A stretch of 5,596 nt of DNA, taken from Pseudomonadota bacterium (lineage in GTDB: Bacteria; Pseudomonadota; Gammaproteobacteria; Steroidobacterales; Steroidobacteraceae). The position numbers were made by a program, and so were the translations under genes. The notes beneath the pieces were generated by a model. It was not told the DNA's origin, made no database searches, and saw only the letters and a list, made by a program, of their open reading frames with translations. Below are positions 1 to 5,596 of the stretch, piece after piece. The stretch lies in the NCBI GenBank assembly GCA_003242275.1, contig QGUX01000228.1:1-5596 (forward strand), given 5' to 3'. The number at the start of each line of letters is the position of its first letter. The stretch's first letter is position 1.

Positions 1-491
1 CCCCCGCAGGTTGCCCCCCCGCGCCCTCGGCCGCCGCCCCGCCCCCGCCCCCGGCCGCCCCCGCCGACACGGATGGTGATGGCGTGGTCGATGCCAGCGA
101 CCGCTGCCCGAATACCCCGCGCGGCGACACCGTGGACAGCACGGGTTGCAGCCTGACCATGCGGCTCGAGGTGCACTTCGATACCAACTCGGCCACGATC
201 AAGCCCGAGTCGTATCCGGAGCTGGACCGCATGATCACGTTCCTGCTGCAGACGGTGCCGTCGGCCACGGGCGTGATCGAGGGCCACACCGACAGCTCGG
301 GCTCGGACGAGTACAACCTGCGGTTGTCGCAGCGCCGTGCCGAGGCGGTGATGAAGTACCTGGTCGATGGCGGCGTCCCCGCGAGCCGCCTGCGGGCCCA
401 GGGCTTCGGCGAGTCGCAGCCGGTGGCCGACAACAGCACGCCGGAGGGCCGCGCGCAGAACCGCCGCGTGGTGCTCAGAAGGGACAACTGA
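1..491 (+). CDS. OmpA-family peptidoglycan-binding outer-membrane protein, 3' part
   Basis: The 5' end is cut off by the window; the frame is open from base 3 to the TGA at 489-491. In order it shows a Pro/Ala-rich linker (bases 3-65), then a thrombospondin type 3 calcium-binding repeat beginning DTDGDGVVDASDRCP, with two Cys codons at 105-107 and 147-149 that probably form a disulfide. A full OmpA C-terminal domain follows (about 150-485). Its peptidoglycan-binding signature is GHTDSSG...NLRLSQRRA, with the diaminopimelate-contacting Asp at 291-293 and Arg at 336-338, and it ends in the usual GRAQNRRV motif. In this family the missing N-terminal half is normally a beta-barrel in the outer membrane, while the C-terminal domain binds the cell wall in the periplasm, giving envelope stability. 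This layout resembles OprF-like proteins, but a Pal-like or flagellar-motor-associated paralogue cannot be excluded without the N-terminus. The GTG at base 84 is an internal Val codon, not the start. A hairpin and a terminator follow directly. Confidence 0.93.
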   Translation, partial: PAGCPPAPSAAAPPPPPAAPADTDGDGVVDASDRCPNTPRGDTVDSTGCSLTMRLEVHFDTNSATIKPESYPELDRMITFLLQTVPSATGVIEGHTDSSGSDEYNLRLSQRRAEAVMKYLVDGGVPASRLRAQGFGESQPVADNSTPEGRAQNRRVVLRRDN

Positions 492-506
492 CCCTCAGGG
501 GGTGCG

Positions 507-535
507 CGGGTGGACCTCGCATTGCGGTCCACCCG
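507..535. repeat. Perfect 10-bp inverted repeat (hairpin) after the OmpA gene
   Basis: Arms cgggtggacc (507-516) and ggtccacccg (526-535) are exact reverse complements around a 9-base loop. The hairpin starts 16 bases after the OmpA-family stop codon. It has no T-run, so by itself it is not a standard intrinsic terminator. It sits just before the true terminator at 545-577 and may protect the mRNA 3' end or act as a transcription pause; its function is inferred only from position. Confidence 0.7.
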
Positions 536-544
536 GTGGGATCC

Positions 545-577
545 AGGCCCGGGAGGCACGCTTCCCGGGCCTTTTTT
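545..577 (+). terminator. Intrinsic terminator of the OmpA-family gene
   Basis: The stem ggcccggga (546-554) pairs perfectly with tcccgggcc (563-571), extended by A545-T572, around a short loop, and is followed by six T residues (572-577). This GC-rich stem plus T-run is a classic rho-independent terminator. It separates the OmpA-family transcript from the receptor gene downstream. Confidence 0.93.
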
Positions 578-774
578 CCTGGCCCTGCGGGCGTGAGGAC
601 GATCCCGGTGCGGAGTGTCCCTCCGGTATGGACTGCCCGGATTGCTGCGCCGCCGCAAACGGCGCTGGGCGCCCGCCCAAGTGGAAATGGAATGCCGGCA
701 GGTTTCTTCCTTTTGTCAGCCAGCTCCTACCCGGATTCGCGCCCCGGCCGACAGACCCCGGGGGGCCCGCAGCC
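578..774. other. Non-coding upstream region, no recognised element
   Basis: This is the left part of the gap between the OmpA terminator and the receptor gene. The receptor frame stays open back to a GTG at 615, but the translation upstream of 882 resembles no protein domain and precedes a clear signal peptide, so I treat it as non-coding. A small hairpin is possible (gcgccg 647-652 with cggcgc 660-665) but has no T-run. TTGTCA at 713-718 is near the -35 consensus, yet there is no good -10 at the right distance. I see no riboswitch core or RNA gene. Confidence 0.5.
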
Positions 775-843
775 GCAAATTCAGGGTTTGCAACCTGTGG
801 AACTGTGTACGTTGCACGCGCAATTCCCTGTTTTCCGGTGCAA
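775..843 (+). promoter_or_regulatory. Candidate promoter/operator region of the TonB-dependent receptor
   Basis: This is the most AT-rich part of the gap before the receptor. It contains a cluster of related short motifs: GCAAA (775-779) facing TTTGC (787-791), TTGCAA (788-793), TTGC-ACGC-GCAA (812-823, a 12-bp interrupted palindrome) and GTGCAA (838-843), the inverse of TTGCAC at 812-817. Such symmetry suits binding of a dimeric regulator. GGAACT at 799-804 resembles an ECF-sigma -35 box, but no matching -10 is clear, and no good sigma-70 pair stands out. Position and symmetry are visible; the regulatory role is inferred. Confidence 0.3.
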
Positions 844-870
844 AGTTCCGATTAAGTCACATCAGTCCCC

Positions 871-875
871 AGGGG
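871..875 (+). promoter_or_regulatory. Ribosome binding site of the receptor gene
   Basis: AGGGG lies six bases before the ATG at 882, a workable Shine-Dalgarno spacing. It supports 882 as the start rather than the upstream in-frame GTG at 615. The motif overlaps a short ccccagggg symmetry that could partly hide it in RNA structure. Confidence 0.55.
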
Positions 876-881
876 TTCCCC

Positions 882-3857
882 ATGAACCATCGCAAATCGA
901 CGCCTGTTTCCATCGCCGCGCTGGGCCTGCTGGCTGCGGCCGCGCCCGCGGCCATGGCCGCGGAAGACGCGACGGACGTGGAGCAGGACCAGGAGCTGGA
1001 CGAGGTCATCGTCACCGGTTCGCGCATCGCGCGTGCCGCCGACGAGACGCCCAATCCCGTGCTCTCGATCACCCAGGAGGAACTTCGCTACACCGGCCTG
1101 GTGAACCTCAGCGAGACGCTGGCGCACTTCCCGGCGCTGGTGGCTTCCGGGACCCGCTTCGACTTCGCCGGCTCCAGCGCGCCCATCGGCCTGTCGGGCG
1201 TGAACCTGCTCGACCTGCGCAACCTCGGCACGGACCGCACGCTGGTGCTGGTCAATGGCCGGCGCCACATCGGCGGCGTGCCCGGCTCGGCGGCAGTGGA
1301 CGTGAATACCCTGCCGGTGGACCTGATCCAGAGCGTGGACGTGCTCACCGGCGGCGTCTCGGCCATCTACGGCGCCGACGGCGTGTCGGGCGTGGTCAAC
1401 TTCATCACCCGGCGCGACTTCGAGGGACTGGTGCTGCGCGGCCAGGGCAGCCTGTCGGGCAGGGGCGACGGCGGCCAGCGCTTCTTCTCGCTGACCAGCG
1501 GCGAGAACTTCGCCGACGGCCGCGGCAACGTGACGCTGTCCTATGAGTTCGCGGCCGACGACGCCGTGCACGCCACGGACCGTCCGCGCGCCGGCGACCC
1601 GATGCGCGCATGGGGGCTGGTACGCAATCCGGACGACCCGGACGACAACCCGGACCTCTACGACTACATTCCGCTGAACAACCTGCGGTACTTCAACAGC
1701 GCCCTGAACGGCGCCGTCGACACGGACTGGGACTTCCTGGCGGACTTCACCGGCACGGGCGAGCCCTACGACCACGGCGTCGTGCTCAACGACAGGGGCC
1801 TGACCTACGGCGGCTCGGGCACGCCGCAGGCCGGCTTTGGCGGCGACCTGCAGACGAAGATGCGCCGGCACGTGGCGAACATCTTCTCCAGCTACCAGCT
1901 CAACGACTCCGTGCGCCTGTTCGCCGAGGGCAAGTACGTGCACGGGCGCACCTGGAACAGCCACCAGCCCAGCTGGGATGACCCGGTGTACATCGCCATG
2001 GACAATCCCTTCATTCCCGACGTGATCCGCGATGCGGTGGAACCGGGCGTGGGTGGGGGGCTCGGCCTGCCCGACGGCGTGCTGGTGTTCCGCGACAACC
2101 TCGACCTGGGGCGGCGCCAGGAGGTCAACACGCGCCAGACGCTGCGCAGCGTGCTGGGCATCGATGGCCGGATCGGCGGTATCGGGCCGCGCTACGAGGT
2201 GTCCTACACCTTCGGCCAGAGCCGCTTCCGTTCGGTGAACCCGAACCACCGCGTGGACGAGCGCCACTACGCCGCCCTCGATGCGGTGGACGAGGGCGAG
2301 TACCTGACCGGCACGCCCAATGGCAACATTGTCTGCCGCATCGACCTCGAGCCGGAAGGCACACCCATCAACCTGGTCAACTGGGGCGAGGTGCCGCAGA
2401 CCTTCACGCCCGGGCCGAACAGCGGCTGCGTGCCGGTCAATCCCTTCGGCTACGGCCAGGATCCCGCCGCGGTGGACTTCGTGGGCCTGGACGTCGCGAC
2501 CCGCACGCGGATGACGCAGCATGTGGTCAGTGCGTGGCTTTCGGGTGATCTCAACCGCTATTTCACGCTGCCGGCCGGCGACGTGGAGTGGGCCGCGGGC
2601 CTGGAGTACCGCAAGGAGAAGAGCCGCAGCACGCCCGACCAGATGATCCAGGACGGGCTGATGTGGGGCATTCCGCAGATTGCGCCGGATTCCGGCCACT
2701 TCGACGTCGGCGAGGCCTTCGTCGAGGTCAGCGTGCCGGTGCTGCGCAATGCGCCGCTGGCCGATTCACTGGACGTCGGCGGCGCGCTGCGCGTCTCCGA
2801 CTACTCCACCGTCGGCAAGACCACGACCTGGAAGCTGGACGCCCGCTGGGCGCCGGTGCGCGACATCGCCTTCCGCGCCACCTATTCGGAGGCCGTGCGC
2901 GCGCCGAACATCAGCGAGCTGTTCACGCCTGAGTCGGGCACCTTCGAGTTCATCGACGATCCCTGCGATGCCGCGTTCATCGGCCAGGGCAGCCAGTACC
3001 GCGCCGACAACTGCGCGCAGATGCTGGCCGACCTGGGCATCGATCCGGAGGACTTCAACCCCAGCGAGTACTCGACCAACCTGCCCGGCCGGCTCAAGGG
3101 CAACCCGGACCTCATGGAGGAGACCGCGAAGAGCTGGACGGTGGGCTTCGTGTACCGCCCGGTCGCGCTGCCGGACCTGAAGGTGACCTTCGACTGGTAC
3201 GACGTGCGGCTGCGCAATGCCGTCTCCACGCCGACGGCGCAGCAGATGGCGGACCTGTGCTTCGACCAGCCGACGCTGGACAACACGTTCTGCGAAGGCA
3301 TCACCCGCGACCCGACGACCGGCTACATCGACGACTTCCTGCTGTGGCCGCAGAACGTGTCGCGCTTCACCACGGCCGGTGCCGACCTGACGGTGAACTA
3401 CTCGTTCTCGCCATGGCCGAACCTCGGGCGCTTCGAGTGGAAGCTGACCGGCGGCTACCTGGACGAGCTGACCTTCATCGCCACGCCGGGCGCCGAAGTC
3501 ACGGACAACCGCGGCGACATGTGGGCGCCGAAGTACACGGCCGCCACCGACCTGACCTGGCGCCGCGCTTCCTGGGCGGTGAACTACGGCATCAACTACT
3601 TCAGCAGGACGCGCCGCTTCACCGAGGCCGAGAAGCGCGCCGACCCGGACATCGCGGACCCGAAGTATTTCTACTACTCGGCGAAGTGGGTGCACGACCT
3701 GCACGCGTCGTACACGATGCCGGACCATGACCTGGAGATGTACGTGGGCGTGAACAACCTGTTCAACCGCCAGCCGGACTTCCCGGGCGTCAACTATCCG
3801 GTCGGCTTCATGGGCCGCTACTTCTACGGCGGCGTGCGCTTCGCGCTGGGCCGCTGA
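882..3857 (+). CDS. TonB-dependent outer-membrane receptor, ligand unknown
   Basis: The product is a complete protein of 991 residues. It would import a scarce ligand (siderophore, cobalamin, saccharide or peptide) across the outer membrane using TonB-ExbBD energy. Residues 1-26 form a Sec signal peptide (basic MNHRK, Ala/Leu-rich core, likely cleavage after AMA). A TonB-box-like segment, DEVIVTGSRI, spans about 40-49. The plug domain covers about 55-180 and includes LVLVNGRRHIGG and the highly typical GGVSAIYGADGVSGVVNF stretch. The rest is a beta-barrel, with the usual late motif VGVNNLFNRQPDFP. Six Cys residues form three close pairs (485/516, 695/711, 793/804), fitting disulfides in surface loops. 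There is no FecR/FecI-type signalling extension. The start follows from the signal peptide and the RBS six bases upstream. The gene stands alone, with terminators before and after it, so neighbours do not reveal the substrate. The chain ends in GVRFALGR rather than in a terminal aromatic residue. Family assignment is very secure; the ligand cannot be told. Confidence 0.96.
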   Translation: MNHRKSTPVSIAALGLLAAAAPAAMAAEDATDVEQDQELDEVIVTGSRIARAADETPNPVLSITQEELRYTGLVNLSETLAHFPALVASGTRFDFAGSSAPIGLSGVNLLDLRNLGTDRTLVLVNGRRHIGGVPGSAAVDVNTLPVDLIQSVDVLTGGVSAIYGADGVSGVVNFITRRDFEGLVLRGQGSLSGRGDGGQRFFSLTSGENFADGRGNVTLSYEFAADDAVHATDRPRAGDPMRAWGLVRNPDDPDDNPDLYDYIPLNNLRYFNSALNGAVDTDWDFLADFTGTGEPYDHGVVLNDRGLTYGGSGTPQAGFGGDLQTKMRRHVANIFSSYQLNDSVRLFAEGKYVHGRTWNSHQPSWDDPVYIAMDNPFIPDVIRDAVEPGVGGGLGLPDGVLVFRDNLDLGRRQEVNTRQTLRSVLGIDGRIGGIGPRYEVSYTFGQSRFRSVNPNHRVDERHYAALDAVDEGEYLTGTPNGNIVCRIDLEPEGTPINLVNWGEVPQTFTPGPNSGCVPVNPFGYGQDPAAVDFVGLDVATRTRMTQHVVSAWLSGDLNRYFTLPAGDVEWAAGLEYRKEKSRSTPDQMIQDGLMWGIPQIAPDSGHFDVGEAFVEVSVPVLRNAPLADSLDVGGALRVSDYSTVGKTTTWKLDARWAPVRDIAFRATYSEAVRAPNISELFTPESGTFEFIDDPCDAAFIGQGSQYRADNCAQMLADLGIDPEDFNPSEYSTNLPGRLKGNPDLMEETAKSWTVGFVYRPVALPDLKVTFDWYDVRLRNAVSTPTAQQMADLCFDQPTLDNTFCEGITRDPTTGYIDDFLLWPQNVSRFTTAGADLTVNYSFSPWPNLGRFEWKLTGGYLDELTFIATPGAEVTDNRGDMWAPKYTAATDLTWRRASWAVNYGINYFSRTRRFTEAEKRADPDIADPKYFYYSAKWVHDLHASYTMPDHDLEMYVGVNNLFNRQPDFPGVNYPVGFMGRYFYGGVRFALGR

Positions 3858-3890
3858 GGCGACCCCGGCGCAAGGCGGCTGGTACAGGCA

Positions 3891-3921
3891 GCGTCCCCGC
3901 CCCGGCGGGGACGCCTTTTTT
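3891..3921 (+). terminator. Intrinsic terminator of the receptor gene
   Basis: The stem gcgtccccgc (3891-3900) pairs perfectly with gcggggacgc (3905-3914) around a CCCG loop, followed by C and six T residues (3916-3921). It begins 33 bases after the receptor stop codon. Read on the minus strand the same hairpin lacks a T-run, so it should mainly serve the plus-strand gene rather than the convergent fbp gene. Confidence 0.95.
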
Positions 3922-3938
3922 GTGGATGCGGTCTTCGC

Positions 3939-3959
3939 GGCCCGATGGTCCCACGGGCC
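3939..3959 (-). other. Possible hairpin downstream of fbp
   Basis: ggcccg (3939-3944) can pair with cgggcc (3954-3959), and the loop is itself symmetric. It lies 12 bases beyond the fbp stop on the minus strand. No T-run follows in that direction, so it is at best a weak or rho-assisted 3' end. I found no better terminator for fbp in the 114-base gap. Confidence 0.3.
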
Positions 3960-3971
3960 CCCGCAGACGGG

Positions 3972-4985
3972 TCAGAGCATCGAGGCGACCTGGTCCACCT
4001 CGTCGGCGCTGCCCAGGATCACGCAGGTGCGCTGGTGGATGTCGGTGGGCTGCACGTCGAGGATGCGCTGGCCCGGCCCGGCCAGCGCCTTGCCGCCGGC
4101 CTGCTCCACAAGGAAGGCCATGGGATTGGCCTCGTACATCAGCCGGAGCTTGCCCTTCGGCGCCTTCTTCGTCGGCGGGTACATGAACACGCCGCCCTGG
4201 ATCATGATCCGGTGCACATCCGCCACCATGGCGCCCACGTAGCGGCTGGAGTAACCGTTCTCCTGCGCCCAGTGCAGGTACTTCTGGTAGCCCTCGGGCA
4301 GGGTCAGGCGGTTGCCCTCGTTGAGCGAGTAGCACTTGTTCTTCGGCGGGATCCTCAGCCCCTCGGCCACGCGCACGAAGGCGCCGATGGCGGGGTCGAG
4401 CACGAACATGTCCACGCCATTGCCCAGGGTCAGCACCATCACCGTGGAGGAGCCGTAGAGCACGTAGCCCGCGACCACCTGGCGCACGCCCGGCTGCAGC
4501 AGCGAGTCCTCGATCTTCGGCGAGCGGCGGTCCTTGCGCAGGATGCTGAAGATGGTGCCCACGCCGCCGGCGATGTCGAGGTTGGAGGAGCCGTCCAGCG
4601 GATCGAACATCACGCAGTAGCGGGACTCGCCGTCATTGGCGTCGTTGAGGATCACCGCCTGCTCGTTCTCCTCGGAGGCCACCACGGCCACGCCGTGCCG
4701 GCCGGCGAGGTTGCGCATCAGGATCTCGTTGGCGATGACGTCCAGCTTCTGCTGGGTCTCGCCCTGCACGTTCTCGGCGCCGGCGCTGCCCAGCACGTCC
4801 TCGAGACGGGCGCGGCGCACCTGCGCGGCAATCATCTTGGCCGAGATCGAGATGGCCGACAGCACCCAGGACAGCGCGCCCGAGGCCTCCGGGAAGCGCG
4901 CCTGCTGCTGCAGGATGTGGGACTGCATCGTGACGATGGGTCGGGGGCCGGCCACGCCGGCCTGGATGGGTGTGGTCGCGTTCAT
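3972..4985 (-). CDS. fbp: Class 1 fructose-1,6-bisphosphatase
   Basis: The product is a complete protein of 337 residues. It hydrolyses fructose 1,6-bisphosphate to fructose 6-phosphate in the cytoplasm, the committed step of gluconeogenesis (also used in the Calvin cycle). The class 1 metal site is intact: SEE at 104-106, FDPLDGSSN at 127-135 (Asp128, Asp131) and Glu285 in LRLMYEANP. Substrate-site residues are present by comparison with the pig enzyme: Arg248-Tyr249 in SSRYVGAMVADVHR, Tyr269 in GGVFMYP and Lys279. Residues matching the mammalian AMP pocket are partly kept (Arg122, Tyr123, Arg150), but the N-terminal GELT motif of E. coli reads GALS here (36-39). Two starts are possible: ATG at 4985, or an internal ATG at 4928 (residue 20). 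I prefer 4985 because the segment PIVTMQSHILQQQ aligns through residue 20 with the usual family N-terminus, and a -10-like box lies just upstream. Neither start has a Shine-Dalgarno sequence. The gene is convergent with the receptor gene and divergent from modB. Confidence 0.96.
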   Translation of the reverse strand: MNATTPIQAGVAGPRPIVTMQSHILQQQARFPEASGALSWVLSAISISAKMIAAQVRRARLEDVLGSAGAENVQGETQQKLDVIANEILMRNLAGRHGVAVVASEENEQAVILNDANDGESRYCVMFDPLDGSSNLDIAGGVGTIFSILRKDRRSPKIEDSLLQPGVRQVVAGYVLYGSSTVMVLTLGNGVDMFVLDPAIGAFVRVAEGLRIPPKNKCYSLNEGNRLTLPEGYQKYLHWAQENGYSSRYVGAMVADVHRIMIQGGVFMYPPTKKAPKGKLRLMYEANPMAFLVEQAGGKALAGPGQRILDVQPTDIHQRTCVILGSADEVDQVASML

Positions 4986-4991
4986 GCGCCG

Positions 4992-4997
4992 ATTATC
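4992..4997 (-). promoter_or_regulatory. -10-like box for fbp, possibly leaderless
   Basis: On the minus strand these bases read GATAAT, five of six matches to TATAAT, ending six bases before the fbp ATG. Initiation at the usual distance would fall at or within a base or two of the start codon, giving a leaderless mRNA; this agrees with the missing Shine-Dalgarno. The -35 area (about 5015-5020) matches the consensus poorly. Confidence 0.4.
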
Positions 4998-5009
4998 GCC
5001 CGCAACAGC

Positions 5010-5015
5010 TATCCT
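5010..5015 (+). promoter_or_regulatory. -10-like box for modB, possibly leaderless
   Basis: TATCCT (four of six matches to TATAAT, and a fit to the TAnnnT form seen before leaderless genes) ends eight bases before the modB ATG at 5024. Initiation would leave a leader of about 0-2 bases. No Shine-Dalgarno is visible. No ModE-type palindrome is seen in the gap. Confidence 0.33.
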
Positions 5016-5023
5016 TGCCCGCC

Positions 5024-5596
5024 ATGTGGGACTTCGGGGAAACCGAGCTGTCGGCGCTGGCCCTGAGCCTGGCGGTGGCGCTGCGGGCAGTTGCCATAAA
5101 CCTGCTGCCGGCAGTGATCATCGCCTGGCTGCTGACCCGCCGCCGCTTCCCCGGCCGCATGCTGCTCGACGCCTTCGTGCACCTGCCGCTGGTGCTGCCG
5201 CCGGTGGTGGTGGGCTACCTGCTGCTGATCCTGCTGGGCACGCGCGGTCCGCTGGGTGGCTGGCTGGACCGCACCTTCGATATCCAGCTCACCTTCTCCA
5301 CCAATGGCGCCGCCGTGGCCACCGCGGTGATGTCCTTCCCGCTGATGGTGCGCGCCATGCGCATCTCGCTGGAGAACGTGGACCGGGGACTGGAGGAAGC
5401 CGCCCGGACGCTGGGCGCCTCGGCGTGGCGGCGCTTTGCCACCATCACGCTGCCGCTGATGCTGCCGGGCGTGCTGGCCGGGGCCGTCACCGCCTTCGCC
5501 GCCGGGCTGGGCGAATTCGGCGCCGTGATCACCTTCGTGTCGAACATCCCGGGTGAGACGCGCACGCTGCCGCTGGCGCTGTATACGGCGCTGCAG
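5024..5596 (+). CDS. modB: Molybdate ABC transporter permease ModB, 5' part
   Basis: The frame is open from ATG 5024 to the window edge (191 residues); E. coli ModB has about 229, so roughly 35-40 residues are missing. ModB is the inner-membrane channel subunit that works with the periplasmic binding protein ModA and the ATPase ModC to import molybdate for molybdenum-cofactor enzymes. ModB hallmarks are visible: FPGRMLLDAFVHLPLVLPP (42-60), VVVGYLLL (61-68), VMSFPLMVRA (102-111) and GEFGAVITFVSNIPGETRT (163-181). The EAA loop that contacts ModC is at 125-144 (EAARTLG...ITLP). Hydrophobic segments at about 11-37, 52-72, 96-112 and 145-170 fit membrane helices. The start is set by alignment with the short N-terminus of E. 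coli ModB. A close relative such as the sulfate permeases CysT/CysW is less likely given these motifs. The usual modA is not upstream, because fbp occupies that position; a downstream modC, or a ModB-ModC fusion, cannot be judged here. Confidence 0.94.
   Translation, partial: MWDFGETELSALALSLAVALRAVAINLLPAVIIAWLLTRRRFPGRMLLDAFVHLPLVLPPVVVGYLLLILLGTRGPLGGWLDRTFDIQLTFSTNGAAVATAVMSFPLMVRAMRISLENVDRGLEEAARTLGASAWRRFATITLPLMLPGVLAGAVTAFAAGLGEFGAVITFVSNIPGETRTLPLALYTALQ

Noticed and set aside
615..881. N-terminal extension of the receptor starting at GTG 615
   Set aside because: A proper signal peptide starts at ATG 882 with a ribosome binding site. The upstream translation is unlike any receptor domain and would bury the signal peptide.
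578..881. Riboswitch (cobalamin, TPP or FMN) controlling the receptor
   Set aside because: TonB-dependent receptors are often under cobalamin riboswitches, so I looked, but the conserved core boxes of these classes are not present in recognisable form.
146..1546. Plus-strand open frame of 466 codons spanning OmpA end, terminator and receptor start
   Set aside because: It crosses a strong terminator and two well-supported genes in other frames, and its Arg/Gly/Pro-rich product is typical of an out-of-frame shadow.
852..2699. Long antisense open frame (615 codons) inside the receptor gene
   Set aside because: It is a mirror of the GC-rich codon pattern of the receptor. Its translation is Val/Ala/Arg/His-rich with no recognisable domain, and the sense frame is unambiguous.
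3945..5066. Plus-strand open frame of 373 codons opposite fbp
   Set aside because: It lies antisense to a clear FBPase. The His/Ala/Val-rich translation is the usual reverse-complement artefact.
4636..5556. Plus-strand open frame running from fbp into modB
   Set aside because: It is out of frame with modB, and its second half is low-complexity Ala/Gly/Arg/Pro. The ModB frame from 5024 carries all the family motifs.
1..5596. A novel multi-gene defence, mobile or biosynthetic system
   Set aside because: All four genes belong to well-known housekeeping or transport families in separate transcription units. There are no repeats, integrases, transposases, small toxin-like genes or composition shifts.

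Overview
The window is high-GC DNA (about two thirds G+C by eye) with strong C/G preference at third codon positions. It reads as chromosomal DNA of a Gram-negative bacterium, because it encodes a peptidoglycan-binding OmpA-type protein and a large TonB-dependent outer-membrane receptor. The combination of a TSP3/OmpA protein, a large receptor with a DEVIVTGSRI-type TonB box, and class 1 FBPase and ModB close to proteobacterial forms suggests a gammaproteobacterium, perhaps of the Xanthomonadales/Nevskiales/Steroidobacter kind. That placement is an inference.

Layout from left to right. (1) Bases 1-491 hold the 3' end of an OmpA-family gene: a Pro/Ala-rich linker, a calcium-binding TSP3 repeat and a complete OmpA C-terminal domain. 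It is followed by a perfect 10-bp inverted repeat and a strong intrinsic terminator. (2) A roughly 300-base non-coding stretch leads into a complete 991-residue TonB-dependent receptor (882-3857). This gene has its own ribosome binding site and its own strong terminator, so it is probably monocistronic. (3) A complete class 1 fructose-1,6-bisphosphatase gene (fbp, 3972-4985) lies on the minus strand, convergent with the receptor. (4) Only 38 bp beyond the fbp start, in the opposite direction, the molybdate ABC transporter permease gene modB begins at 5024 and runs off the right edge.

Functionally these are four separate units: envelope anchoring (OmpA type), outer-membrane uptake of an unidentified ligand (receptor), gluconeogenesis (FBPase) and molybdate import (ModB). 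Nothing in the sequence ties them into one pathway. The most interesting structure is the 38-bp fbp/modB divergent region. Neither gene has a Shine-Dalgarno sequence, and each has a -10-like hexamer 6-8 bases before its ATG, as expected for leaderless transcripts from overlapping, mutually obstructing promoters.

I see no tRNA, rRNA, CRISPR array, insertion sequence, integrase or toxin-antitoxin gene, and no convincing sign of an undescribed multi-gene system. The region looks like ordinary core genome with a few regulatory details worth checking.
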